Program-made: the position numbers and the translations under genes
NCBI RefSeq assembly: GCF_030913635.1
Contig: NZ_CP133188.1
Coordinates: forward strand, 2,046,001 to 2,110,000
Direction: 5' to 3'
DNA from: Sedimentibacter sp. MB35-C1
GTDB taxonomy: Bacteria; Bacillota; Clostridia; Tissierellales; Sedimentibacteraceae
DNA: 64,000 nt
Shown: one piece after another, positions 16,913-25,768 of the stretch
Layout of the letters: each line of letters opens with the position of its first letter
Position numbering within the stretch: the stretch's first letter is position 1
Notes under the pieces: model-generated
Seen by the model: only the letters and a program-made list of their open reading frames with translations
What the model was told of the DNA's origin: nothing
The model's database searches: none

Positions 16913-17148
16913 TTTATCCTCCTAGCAAATTATCCTATAACACACAATGATACTTATATATAATATCATGAATATTTGCTTATTTGAACAAATTTTTTCT
17001 GTATTGTTTAAAAATTTAAAATATAACAAATATTGGTATAAATTATATTTGAAATACAAGAAGAATAAATTGGAAAAAAGCAGAAAAATTTATTTATCTT
17101 AAAATATTTTTTTGGTATAATACAAAGAAAAAAGGGAGCACTCCAATT

Positions 17149-18408
17149 ATGAATTCACTATGGAATTTTGATTACATTGAAGTCAATGAAAAAACAAAGG
17201 ACAAAATCATTCTTTTTTACTTGGTTTTATTGCTGCTAATAGGACTAATTTTGGATACTCCATCCGCTTTGTACACTGGTATGAAGAATATTTTTTTATC
17301 TACGGGAACCCTTCTTACTGATTATACGGAGGTAGGAGGAGTAGGAGCTGCGTTAATTAACGGATCACTTATAGGTATTTTAGGGTATGTTATCTTAAAA
17401 ATAAATAAAGTATCTTTTTCAGGACCAGCTATAGCTTCAGTATTTACTATGACAGGTTTCGGATTTTTTGGTAAAAATATATGGTCTGTAGTTCCTGTTA
17501 TTTTCGGTGCATATCTGTATAGTAAAGTAAAAAAGCAAAAGTTTAAAAATCATATTTTCCCTGCACTTTTCAGTACTGCTTTGGTTCCACTGGTGACCCA
17601 TGTTGCATTTGAATTCCAATGGGGGTATTTGGCGAGCATAACTATTGGCGTCACTTCAGGATTTATTATATCTCCGATTGCAAGCCATCTGTTAAGAACG
17701 CATGAAGGATATAACTTATATAATGTAGGATTTGCGGCAGGCTTTATTGGATTGCTTTTTGTAAGTATATTTAGAAATTTTGGTTTTGATAGCAGCTCCG
17801 TAATGATATGGGGAACAGAAAATTCGCAGTTGTTAAGAAAGATTTTTATTTCGATATTTATAAGCATGGTAATATGTGGTATAATATTAACAAAGGGCAA
17901 GTTCAAAAACTACATTGAACTGGTAAAACATCCAGGAACTTTGATATCAGATTTTCCATACTCTGCAGGCTTTGGAAGCACAATTTTAAATATGGGACTC
18001 GTAGGCTTAATTGGTGTCATTTATATAGAATTAGTAAATGGACATTACAATGGCCCTACAGTAGGGGCACTTTTAACCATGGCCGGTTTTGCCGCGTTTG
18101 GAAAGCATCCACTGAATATTACCCCTGTAATGTTTGGAGCTTATTTAGCTACATTAACTGATTTTACTGTATATAGTGCCAATAATCCTACGGCATTGCT
18201 TGCAGCGTTATTTGGAACAACTCTGGCACCACTGTCAGGGGCATATGGCCCGTTAGTTGGGATACTTGCCGGGTTTACGCATTTATGCATAGTCAGCAAT
18301 GTTGGTGTGCTTCACGGGTGGCTCAACTTATATAACAATGGATTTTCCGGAGGCATTGTTGCCACAATTTTTATTGCCTTGATCCAGGGCTTAAAAACTG
18401 ATAAATAG
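17149..18408 (+). CDS. DUF1576 integral membrane protein
   Basis: A 419-residue polytopic membrane protein of the DUF1576 family, of unknown function and common in Clostridia. About 11-12 hydrophobic segments are visible. The two halves look like an internal duplication: VGGVGAALINGSLIGILGYV with GPAIASVFTMTGFGFFGKN in the first, and GFGSTILNMGLVGLIGVIY with GPTVGALLTMAGFAAFGKH in the second. A conserved HxxxN region (HGWLNLYNNGFSGG) is near the end. The next gene starts 11 bp after the stop. Confidence 0.85.
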   Translation: MNSLWNFDYIEVNEKTKDKIILFYLVLLLLIGLILDTPSALYTGMKNIFLSTGTLLTDYTEVGGVGAALINGSLIGILGYVILKINKVSFSGPAIASVFTMTGFGFFGKNIWSVVPVIFGAYLYSKVKKQKFKNHIFPALFSTALVPLVTHVAFEFQWGYLASITIGVTSGFIISPIASHLLRTHEGYNLYNVGFAAGFIGLLFVSIFRNFGFDSSSVMIWGTENSQLLRKIFISIFISMVICGIILTKGKFKNYIELVKHPGTLISDFPYSAGFGSTILNMGLVGLIGVIYIELVNGHYNGPTVGALLTMAGFAAFGKHPLNITPVMFGAYLATLTDFTVYSANNPTALLAALFGTTLAPLSGAYGPLVGILAGFTHLCIVSNVGVLHGWLNLYNNGFSGGIVATIFIALIQGLKTDK

Positions 18409-18419
18409 GAGGAAATTAA

Positions 18420-18779
18420 TTGAGCGGAGAAAAAGAAAAAATTGAGGGAATAGTAATGGCACTGTTAGCCAATTCTTTGAATTCCAAAGCATCAAAAATA
18501 GGTGTTAATGTTGAACGCGACGACATAAGCACAACAATTACAGTTGAGGATAATGGTCGCGGAATGAATGATAAGACCCTTAAGATAGTAAAAACCACAT
18601 TAAATCAGCCACGAAGAGATGAGGTTGAGGAATATTACGGCTGCCTTGCCGGTAATTGTAACTGCGGGTCGGGATTAACCATTGTGGGAATGCTGGTAGA
18701 TGAAGCACAGGTTGAAAGCCAAGCAAATGAAGGAACTAAAATTATTGTCAGAAGAAATAATAATTATGATAAAAAATAA
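18420..18779 (+). CDS. Stand-alone HATPase-type ATP-binding domain protein
   Basis: A 119-residue protein that is just a GHKL ATP-binding domain. An N-box-like helix (EGIVMALLANSLNSKAS) is followed by the G1 box VEDNGRGM and a G2-like GSGLTIVGML. A cysteine group, YYGCLAGNCNCGSG, sits in the ATP-lid region, which is unusual. There is no dimerisation or sensor domain, so it could be an anti-sigma-like kinase or a partner of the DUF1576 protein. The TTG start at 18420 has AGGAGG 7 bp upstream. A terminator follows. Confidence 0.78.
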   Translation: MSGEKEKIEGIVMALLANSLNSKASKIGVNVERDDISTTITVEDNGRGMNDKTLKIVKTTLNQPRRDEVEEYYGCLAGNCNCGSGLTIVGMLVDEAQVESQANEGTKIIVRRNNNYDKK

Positions 18780-18783
18780 ATAT

Positions 18784-18825
18784 AAAGGTATTCTGCATTT
18801 ATTTAATAATGCGAATACCTTTTTG
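18784..18825 (+). terminator. Terminator of the DUF1576-ATPase unit
   Basis: AAAGGTATT at 18784-18792 pairs with AATACCTTT at 18814-18822, with additional TGCAT/ATGC pairs inside, followed by T5. Confidence 0.8.
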
Positions 18826-18940
18826 TATTACATAAAATTTTGTTTTGATTACATATCACAACAACCAAACATTTGTTTATTTTCTTTTAATATGGTATTA
18901 TTACATAAATATTATTTGCAAAGGAGAGATTGCGGCTCAT

Positions 18941-19582
18941 ATGGACAATAACGTAAGATGGTATTTAGAAAAGCAAGTTGAAAGATGTATAAATAATTTA
19001 AGAAGACGAAATATGGCGGGCTTTTTCGTAAAAGATAGTGATGAATTAAAAGAACTTCTAAAACAGCTCATAGCTGAAAATTCAACTGTAGGCGTGGGAG
19101 ATTCAATGACACTTTTTGAGACCGGTGTTATAGATTTGCTGCGAAGCGGAAAATATAATTTTCTGGATAAATACAGAGAAGGAATTACCAGCGAAGGAAA
19201 GAAACAGATTTACATACAGAATTTTTCGGCGGATACATTCATGTGCGGCACAAATGCTCTGACAGAGGATGGTGAGCTATACAATATTGACGGAAACGGC
19301 AGCAGAGTGGCTCCAATTATATATGGTCCGAAACAGGTTATTATAGTTGCGGGTATCAATAAAATTGTGAGGACAATTGAAGAAGCAGAAAAACGAACAA
19401 GGAATTATTCAGCACCTATTGATGCAAAAAGATTAGGCAAAAATACTCCCTGCACGTCATTAGGATATTGTGTAGACTGCAAAAGTCCTGAGAGGATATG
19501 CAACGATTTTACAATTATAAGAGGACAGTTTGTCAAGGACAGAATAAAAGTTATAATAGTTGATAGTAAGCTTGGGTATTAG
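18941..19582 (+). CDS. LUD domain protein (lactate-utilisation/DUF162 family)
   Basis: A 213-residue single-domain LUD protein. Family members such as LutC act with iron-sulfur LutA/LutB in lactate oxidation, but many stand-alone copies have no defined role. Visible motifs are GVGDSMTLFETGVIDLL, the glycine-rich IDGNGSRVAPIIYGP and a C-terminal cysteine set (PCTSLGYCVDCKSPERIC) that is common in the stand-alone clostridial form and could bind metal. I used ATG 18941. The AAAGGAGAG site is 13 bp upstream, which is long, and the frame is open further upstream. Confidence 0.85.
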   Translation: MDNNVRWYLEKQVERCINNLRRRNMAGFFVKDSDELKELLKQLIAENSTVGVGDSMTLFETGVIDLLRSGKYNFLDKYREGITSEGKKQIYIQNFSADTFMCGTNALTEDGELYNIDGNGSRVAPIIYGPKQVIIVAGINKIVRTIEEAEKRTRNYSAPIDAKRLGKNTPCTSLGYCVDCKSPERICNDFTIIRGQFVKDRIKVIIVDSKLGY

Positions 19583-19644
19583 TTATATATGTAAGCAGCT
19601 GCTATTTTATATAATATTGCATTTACAAAATAAAGGGTGATAGT

Positions 19645-20538
19645 ATGCAAATAAACAGATTGTTTGAAATTATATATATTCTGCTTCAAAAGCAGACCGT
19701 AACCGCAAAGGAACTGGCCTTAAGATTTGAGGTATCACCCAGAACCATTTATAGAGATGTGGAATCGCTGTCATCTGCGGGAATACCTATTTATATGAGC
19801 AGAGGCAAAGGTGGAGGAATTTCGTTATTGCCAGATTTCGTTCTCGATAAAGCGGTTATGACTGATGAAGAAAAGGAAAAAATTCTATCATCTCTCAGGG
19901 CTGTGGGTGCTGTTGATTTGAGCGAAGAAAATAAAGCACTGCAAAAATTTATCAGCCTGTTCGGCGAAGCGTATGCGGACTGGATAGAGGTTGATTTTTC
20001 GTCATGGTACAACTGTGACGGCGAAACTAAAACTTTCCAAACTCTGAAAACCTGTGTACTTAAAAAGAAAATAGTTTCTTTTCAGTATTCAAATACAAAG
20101 GGAGAACAAATCCTTCGAACTGTAGAACCTCTGAAGCTGTGCTTTAAGGGAGGGGCCTGGTACCTTTTCGGATATTGCAAAACCCGTATGGACTTTCGGT
20201 TTTTTAAACTTCGCAGAATAAAAAACCTTGAAATTAGAGGAGAAGCGGTTGAGCATACGGCTCCGAGGCACGTGAAAGCAGAGACAGATTATAACGAAGA
20301 ATTTGTAAGTTTAAAACTTCATTTGGCCGCAGAGATGGCATTCAGAGTTTATGAAGAATTCAGCCAGTACGAAAAACAGGAGGATGGCAGCTTTATTTGT
20401 AAAATAGACTACCCAAGGGGAGAATGGCTGTTTTACTATATACTAAGCTTCGGAAAAAACTGTGAGGTTTTGGAACCCGAAGATATTCGCGTTGAAATTA
20501 AATTGCTTTTAAAGAAAATGATAAATTTTTATATTTAA
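19645..20538 (+). CDS. YafY-type HTH/WYL transcriptional regulator
   Basis: DNA-binding regulator of 297 residues. Residues 1-60 are a helix-turn-helix of the HTH_11 type (KELALRFEVSPRTIYRDVESLSSAGIPIY). The middle and C-terminal part hold a WYL ligand-sensing domain (LKLCFKGGAWYLFGYCKTRMDFRFFKLRRI seen as WYLFGYC and RFFKLRR). It starts a run of four genes with a GyrI-like protein, a radical-SAM protein and a VOC protein, which it may control. Confidence 0.92.
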   Translation: MQINRLFEIIYILLQKQTVTAKELALRFEVSPRTIYRDVESLSSAGIPIYMSRGKGGGISLLPDFVLDKAVMTDEEKEKILSSLRAVGAVDLSEENKALQKFISLFGEAYADWIEVDFSSWYNCDGETKTFQTLKTCVLKKKIVSFQYSNTKGEQILRTVEPLKLCFKGGAWYLFGYCKTRMDFRFFKLRRIKNLEIRGEAVEHTAPRHVKAETDYNEEFVSLKLHLAAEMAFRVYEEFSQYEKQEDGSFICKIDYPRGEWLFYYILSFGKNCEVLEPEDIRVEIKLLLKKMINFYI

Positions 20539-20600
20539 TATGACATGCAGTTGTCCTATATTGACTGTTATAATTACAGAAAAAATATGGAGGCGAAGCT

Positions 20601-21041
20601 ATGAAATATGAAATAGTAAATCTTGAAGAAAAAATTCTTGTGGGTATAGGTGCATCTACATCAAACAATTCTCCCAAAATGGGAGAAGTTATAGGAGGTC
20701 TGTGGGAAAAGTTTTATCAGGGAGGGATAGCTCAAACAATAAAAAATAAGGTAAATAGCTATGCTATTGGATTGTATTCAGATTATTCCGGCGATGACTA
20801 CACAGTAACGGTGGGTAACGAGGTTTCCGGTGCAGAAAATGAAGGACTGTCTGTGAAAGTTATTCCTGCGGGAAAATATGCTAAGTTTTCGGCTCACGGC
20901 AATATGGTAACGGCAGTGGCACAGGCTTGGAGCGAAATATGGAGCATGAATTTAAATAGAAGTTATACTGGAGATTTTGAGGAATATCTCAATTGCGATA
21001 TGAATAATGCTGATGTTGACATATATATTGCGTTGAAGTAA
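20601..21041 (+). CDS. GyrI-like effector-binding domain protein
   Basis: A 146-residue stand-alone effector-binding domain as found at the end of AraC/MerR-type regulators and in GyrI/SbmC. These bind small aromatic or drug-like ligands. The fold signatures are GLYSDYSGDDYTVTVGNEV, VKVIPAGKYAKFSAHG and SEIWSMNLNRSYTGDFEEY. It lacks a DNA-binding domain. GGAGGC lies before the ATG. It sits 62 bp after a WYL regulator. Confidence 0.88.
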   Translation: MKYEIVNLEEKILVGIGASTSNNSPKMGEVIGGLWEKFYQGGIAQTIKNKVNSYAIGLYSDYSGDDYTVTVGNEVSGAENEGLSVKVIPAGKYAKFSAHGNMVTAVAQAWSEIWSMNLNRSYTGDFEEYLNCDMNNADVDIYIALK

Positions 21042-21072
21042 ATTAACAGCAGGAAAGGCAGGGCGAGCAGCT

Positions 21073-21942
21073 ATGCATTATGCGGAATACAAATCTATAC
21101 TCTCGGCTAAAAACGGAATGAATATATACAGGGGTTGCAGCCACGGCTGTATCTACTGCGACAGCAGAAGTACATGTTATCAGATGAAGCATGATTTTAC
21201 CGATATAGAAATAAAGAAAAATGCTCCGGAGATGCTTGAGGAGGCGTTGAAGCATAAACGCAAAAAATGCATGATTGCTACAGGCTCCATGTGTGATCCG
21301 TACATTCACATTGAAGAGGAAATAATGTATACACGCAAATGTCTTCAAGTTATAGAGAGGTATGGCTTTGGACTTTCTATACTGACAAAGTCGAGCAGAA
21401 TTCTGAGGGATATAGATATTCTAAAAAGAATAAATGAGAAATCTAAGTGTGTAGCTCAGATGACGCTTACCACTGCTGACGAAAATCTATGTCGCATTCT
21501 GGAACCCGAAGTCTCAACTACCAAGGAACGTTTTGAGGCGTTGAAGATACTCGGTAAAAATTGTATACCTACGGTGGTATGGTTGGGACCTTTTCTGCCG
21601 TTTATAAATGATACAGAGGAGAATTTCAGAGCAATTCTCAAATATTGCATAGAAGCAAAGGTACATGCAATAATGTGCTTTGGCATAGGCGTAACTATGC
21701 GTGAGGGAAACAGAGAATATTTCTATAAAAAGCTGGATGAGAATTTTCCTGGAATGAAACAAAAATATATCCGAATGTTCGGTAGTTCCTATGAATGTCA
21801 CAGTCTAAATCATAAAAGACTTATGAGTATTCTTCATTCAGTATGCAAAAAGAATAATATTATGGTTGGAATGGATAAGATATTTTCGTACCTTGGTGAA
21901 TATGAGGATAAAAGAGTAAACGAACAAATTAGTTTGTTTTAA
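21073..21942 (+). CDS. Radical SAM protein of the SPL/Rv2578c-like group
   Basis: A 289-residue radical-SAM protein. The CX3CX2C cluster lies at about residues 22-29 (RGCSHGCIYCD). Family features include an aromatic start (YKSILSAKNGMNIY), a GSMCDPY motif and SILTKSSRILRDIDIL, all usual for the spore-photoproduct-lyase-like group of unknown substrate. RBS GGCAGGG is weak. The preceding gene ends 31 bp before. No DNA-repair neighbour supports a lyase role, so the substrate is undefined. Confidence 0.88.
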   Translation: MHYAEYKSILSAKNGMNIYRGCSHGCIYCDSRSTCYQMKHDFTDIEIKKNAPEMLEEALKHKRKKCMIATGSMCDPYIHIEEEIMYTRKCLQVIERYGFGLSILTKSSRILRDIDILKRINEKSKCVAQMTLTTADENLCRILEPEVSTTKERFEALKILGKNCIPTVVWLGPFLPFINDTEENFRAILKYCIEAKVHAIMCFGIGVTMREGNREYFYKKLDENFPGMKQKYIRMFGSSYECHSLNHKRLMSILHSVCKKNNIMVGMDKIFSYLGEYEDKRVNEQISLF

Positions 21943-21963
21943 ATATTAAGAAGGGAGCAAAGT

Positions 21964-22395
21964 ATGAACAGAATGAATATTATATGCCTGGGGGTCAGAG
22001 ATATGGAAAAATCCATCAGGTTCTACAGAGACGGACTGGGCTTCAGCACAGAAGAAAAGAGTAATAATCCGGAAATTGTTTTTTTCAGCACATCAGGAAC
22101 AAAGCTGGAATTGTATCCCATTGATCTACTGGCGGAGGATATTGACAAGGATAATCCGCCGGAGATATGTTCCGGATTCGGAGGTATTACACTGGCATAC
22201 AATGCTAAATCGAAGGAAGAGGTTAAAGCGGTTATTGAACTGGCGCGCAGGGCTGGAGCTAAAATTGTAAAGGAGCCTCAAAATGTATTTTGGGGAGGAT
22301 ATCATGCGTATTTTTCAGATCCAGACGGTTATTACTGGGAGGTTGCATGGGGACCTAATTTTAAATTTGATGACAATGACATGCTGATATTTTAA
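21964..22395 (+). CDS. VOC family (glyoxalase-like) protein
   Basis: A 143-residue protein of the vicinal oxygen chelate superfamily, small metal-binding enzymes or drug-binding proteins. The two beta-alpha-beta repeats are recognisable: ICLGVRDMEKSIRFYRDGLGF and GGYHAYFSDPDGYYWEVAWGP. The glutamates and histidines usual for metal binding are partly present (E in ELYPID, H in YHAYF, E in WEVAW). It ends a four-gene run and is followed by a strong terminator. Substrate unknown. Confidence 0.9.
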   Translation: MNRMNIICLGVRDMEKSIRFYRDGLGFSTEEKSNNPEIVFFSTSGTKLELYPIDLLAEDIDKDNPPEICSGFGGITLAYNAKSKEEVKAVIELARRAGAKIVKEPQNVFWGGYHAYFSDPDGYYWEVAWGPNFKFDDNDMLIF

Positions 22396-22403
22396 ATATA
22401 TTT

Positions 22404-22438
22404 AACCGCACCACTGCTACATCCAGTGCGGTTTTTTT
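22404..22438 (+). terminator. Terminator after the VOC gene
   Basis: AACCGCAC at 22404-22411 pairs with GTGCGGTT at 22426-22433 and is followed by T7. Confidence 0.9.
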
Positions 22439-22572
22439 ATTGAAAATATCTATGAAGGTTGATAAAATTAACTTTGATTTGTTATTTTTCAGCAAGTCGA
22501 TATAATAAAATCTATAATATATATTGCAACCTTTTCTGGATTGTATCGTCTAAATAAATGGGAGGGTAAAAG

Positions 22573-23106
22573 GTGGCAGAAAAGTTATTGATAAAGGGAC
22601 TGAAAAAAGGAAAAGAAGATGCATACAGCCAAATAGTACGGGACTACGGAAATAAGCTCCTGAGAACCTGCTTCCTTATGCTTGGTAACAGAGAAGAGGC
22701 AGAAGACGTTGTCCAGGAAACTTTTGAAAAGGTTTTTGAAAAGGTTGGAAATTTCAGGGAGGATTCTGGACTGTATACATGGATTTATACTATAGCACTC
22801 AACCTGTCCAGAGATAGGCTGAGAAAGAAAAGAGATGTTCTTGCCCTCGAAGATGAATGGCTTGGCAACGATGATGTTGAATCTCATGTTGAGGAAAGCA
22901 TTGACAGAGAGGTTTTGAAAAAGGAACTTTTCAAGTTGCATCCTATGTATATGGAAGTTATGGTGCTGTTTTATTTTGAAGAGCTTTCCATAAAAGAAAT
23001 TTCAGTTCTGCTTAATGAAAAAGAAGGAACCATAAAAAGCAGGCTGTCAAGAGGAAGAAACATATTGAAGGAAAGTTTGTTGAAAGGAGGACGACTCAAT
23101 GGATAA
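22573..23106 (+). CDS. ECF-type RNA polymerase sigma factor
   Basis: A 177-residue alternative sigma factor. Region 2 is at about residues 20-90 (REEAEDVVQETFEKVFEKVGNFR and LYTWIYTIALNLSRDRLRKK) and region 4 at about 115-170 (YFEELSIKEISVLLNEKEGTIKSRLSRGRNILKE). The start is GTG 22573 after GGAGGG. Its last 8 bases overlap the next gene, a typical sigma/anti-sigma arrangement. The three-gene unit probably controls itself. Confidence 0.94.
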   Translation: MAEKLLIKGLKKGKEDAYSQIVRDYGNKLLRTCFLMLGNREEAEDVVQETFEKVFEKVGNFREDSGLYTWIYTIALNLSRDRLRKKRDVLALEDEWLGNDDVESHVEESIDREVLKKELFKLHPMYMEVMVLFYFEELSIKEISVLLNEKEGTIKSRLSRGRNILKESLLKGGRLNG

Positions 23107-23410
23107 CAGAGACAATATTGGATTAGAAATAAAAAAAATAATGGAAGAAGAAACAAAAGATATAGTCCTGTCGCAGGCGGCATTGAATAATATACTTAAT
23201 CACAGAAAGAAAACACTTAAAGAAAAAATAAATGAGTTTTTAAACAGAGAAATAGAAATTCCTTTAGCGCCTGTCCTAATAGGATTTGCAGCTTTGTTTG
23301 CTGTTACATTGATTCCGAGAAGCGCTTTTAAATTACAAAATGAAAAAATAATTGACATAGGCGGTTCGCAGGTTATTGTCAGAGAAAGCTGTGAGGTGAG
23401 CTTGAAATGA
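23099..23410 (+). CDS. Small single-pass membrane protein, putative anti-sigma factor
   Basis: A 103-residue protein with a charged, helical cytoplasmic N-terminus (about residues 1-55), one hydrophobic segment at about 57-75 (PLAPVLIGFAALFAVTLIP) and a short outer part. I find no zinc-binding anti-sigma motif. The 8-bp overlap with the sigma gene and 4-bp overlap with the next gene make a regulatory partnership likely, but this is inference from context. AAAGGAGG lies before the ATG. Confidence 0.75.
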   Translation: MDNRDNIGLEIKKIMEEETKDIVLSQAALNNILNHRKKTLKEKINEFLNREIEIPLAPVLIGFAALFAVTLIPRSAFKLQNEKIIDIGGSQVIVRESCEVSLK

Positions 23411-25569
23411 AAATAAAAATTAAAGTAAAAACATTGATTTTTATAGTTTGTATTTTTACTGCAATATTTATGTGGGTAGTACCATCTTCAATTTTAGGAA
23501 TAGCTGATTATCTTGATAGGAAGAACTCTGACAAAGCAGTTTTGTTTTATGAAAAATATGCTTCCTATCCAACAACATCAAGTGTAGAGGGATGGTATGT
23601 CTATGCAGATAAGCTGGTAGAAGGTTTTGATAAGTACACTATTTTTTTAAACGGTTGGGGCGGAGCAAATCAGGAACTTGGAGATATGGAAAAAGCAAAG
23701 GAATTATTTTCTCGTATAGTTAATTCAACTTCCTACAAAAAATCAGAAAAACACTATGTTATCAAGTCCTATAAAATGCTTATGGATATTGCAATTTCTA
23801 CGGGAGATTCAGAGACTCTCCGTGAATGGATTTCGTTTGGGCAGAAGAATGATGACCAGGATATAAAATACATTTCAGACATATATAATGGATTTTTAAT
23901 GCACGTAAACGGAAATAATGAGCGAGCCGAAGAAATAATTTCTGAGTATGAGGGTACAGAATACGCGGATGTTAAGCTTGATATATTAAAAATGGAGACA
24001 GCTCTTTTCAATGAAAATTATGATGAAGCTGTATTAATCTCAGAAAAAATAACGAACATAGATTGGAAAACGCGTGATGAAATAGTATTTGGATCATCAA
24101 GATACTACGACAGAAACTACTGGCTGGATGAATTCAGCAAAAATATGAAAGGAAGCAATGTTGTTAAAGGAACCGTAACCTATAAGGGGCAACCTATGCC
24201 CTTTGTTGAAATATATGTACAGGAAGCAGGAGGTCTCAGAGGAGGCGGTGACAGTTATATTGGAATAACAAATGAAAAAGGAGAATTTAAGACCATCGGT
24301 TTAAAAGACGGAATATACAGTATAGGAATGGGATTGAATACTTCGCTTTTGGAGGATAAGGTTATTAGCCGCGCGGGCTATGAATATGTCACTATTGGTG
24401 GTGCAGATAAAGAAATGAATTTTGTTTTTAACAGCACCATAAATGTTAGTTCACCAAAGCCAAGAGAAAAAATATCAGGTAATGAATTTACCGTTTCTTG
24501 GGAAAAAGTAGAAGGAGCGGATCACTATACTGTTCAAGTGGTAGTGTTTTCTAATCCCTATGAAAAAGGCGGGAGCAGTGTAACAACACCAATCTCTGAC
24601 AAGAACGGAAATGTTGAATTTAACGAAAACTATGCTGTGTTTGATGTGGATAAACTTAAGGAAAAATCAATAGGAATCTCATATGAAGGGGAAGAAATGC
24701 TTCTTGGTTATGAAGGAGTATTAGGAAGCTTTTTACATGGAATAGAATATCCAATTACAGTAAACGCATGTGACGAAAACGGCAAAATTATTACCGGAAG
24801 CCTGCCTATGCGAACATATTATGACCAAATACCAAGTATTACAATAGAAGGCAGTGTTACCGACGGAGAAAAAATGATTATAGATAAAAAATATCCGGAG
24901 GCAATAGAGTATTACGAAAATATTCTCTTGGAAGAACCTGACAATACAGATGCATTGATGTATTTGATCAAAATTTACGGCATTGGATGGAAAAAAGGTG
25001 AGAGAAATATTGAGAGGGCAGTTGAGCTTGGCAAGAAATATGCCGGCTTAACTGGAGATACACAGCTGATTTTCAGAACGTTGGACACAATGGACAGAGA
25101 TGAAATAAAGGAAAATAAGGACTTAATTTATTCAGCTATAAAAAAAAGTGATAAAAATCTTGGAACAGAAGGTAACAGGCTGTTGAGCAGGTGTTATATC
25201 GCTTACGAAAATTGGGAGAAAGCAAGAGAGACATTATTAAAAATAGATGATTATGTACCCGACAATCTCTTTTATCTAAATTTGTATTTCGGAGACTATA
25301 AAGAGGCAGCAGAAAATCTGAAAAAATTATATACATCCGAATTAACTACCGATAAAATCTCAGAATCGGTGATGGCCCTCGAGGATATTCCTCCTGACGA
25401 TTCAGATAAAGAGGTTTTTAAAAGCTTTTTGCTAAAACTCGTTAAAGGTGTGGAACACAACGATGGAAAGAAGCTATACAATCAAACAACAAACCAAATC
25501 GAAAACATAAATATAAAAAATATTCTGTACGGAATTTATTTAGAAAGAAACTGGGAGTCAAGGTATTAA
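23407..25569 (+). CDS. Large exported TPR protein with a carboxypeptidase-regulatory-like domain
   Basis: A 720-residue protein with one N-terminal membrane segment (about residues 8-28), so most of it is outside. Residues 60-230 and 490-700 are helical repeats of TPR type (AREYYEN- and DYKEAAENLKKLY-like units). Between them, about residues 250-330, lies a beta domain resembling a carboxypeptidase regulatory or Cna-B-like fold (VKGTVTYKGQPMPFVEIYV, GEFKTIGLKDGIYSIGM), then a region like a fibronectin-type fold. No catalytic motif is visible. It overlaps the putative anti-sigma gene by 4 bp and may be the sensor or effector of that signalling unit. Confidence 0.8.
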   Translation: MKIKIKVKTLIFIVCIFTAIFMWVVPSSILGIADYLDRKNSDKAVLFYEKYASYPTTSSVEGWYVYADKLVEGFDKYTIFLNGWGGANQELGDMEKAKELFSRIVNSTSYKKSEKHYVIKSYKMLMDIAISTGDSETLREWISFGQKNDDQDIKYISDIYNGFLMHVNGNNERAEEIISEYEGTEYADVKLDILKMETALFNENYDEAVLISEKITNIDWKTRDEIVFGSSRYYDRNYWLDEFSKNMKGSNVVKGTVTYKGQPMPFVEIYVQEAGGLRGGGDSYIGITNEKGEFKTIGLKDGIYSIGMGLNTSLLEDKVISRAGYEYVTIGGADKEMNFVFNSTINVSSPKPREKISGNEFTVSWEKVEGADHYTVQVVVFSNPYEKGGSSVTTPISDKNGNVEFNENYAVFDVDKLKEKSIGISYEGEEMLLGYEGVLGSFLHGIEYPITVNACDENGKIITGSLPMRTYYDQIPSITIEGSVTDGEKMIIDKKYPEAIEYYENILLEEPDNTDALMYLIKIYGIGWKKGERNIERAVELGKKYAGLTGDTQLIFRTLDTMDRDEIKENKDLIYSAIKKSDKNLGTEGNRLLSRCYIAYENWEKARETLLKIDDYVPDNLFYLNLYFGDYKEAAENLKKLYTSELTTDKISESVMALEDIPPDDSDKEVFKSFLLKLVKGVEHNDGKKLYNQTTNQIENINIKNILYGIYLERNWESRY

Positions 25570-25768
25570 TTTCGGCGAAGAGCAATATAGTGAAATTTAA
25601 GCAATTTTAACGTTTAATCTTCGCCTTGGGGACTAGGTTTTTGCCATATGTATCTGGTTAATTAATAGGTAGAATTGGGGCGAATATTATAATTACCTAT
25701 ATTTTTCATTTTAGTACCAAGTCCAGCTAAGAATTGTTATTATAATACATTTCGGAGGAAATAGATCT

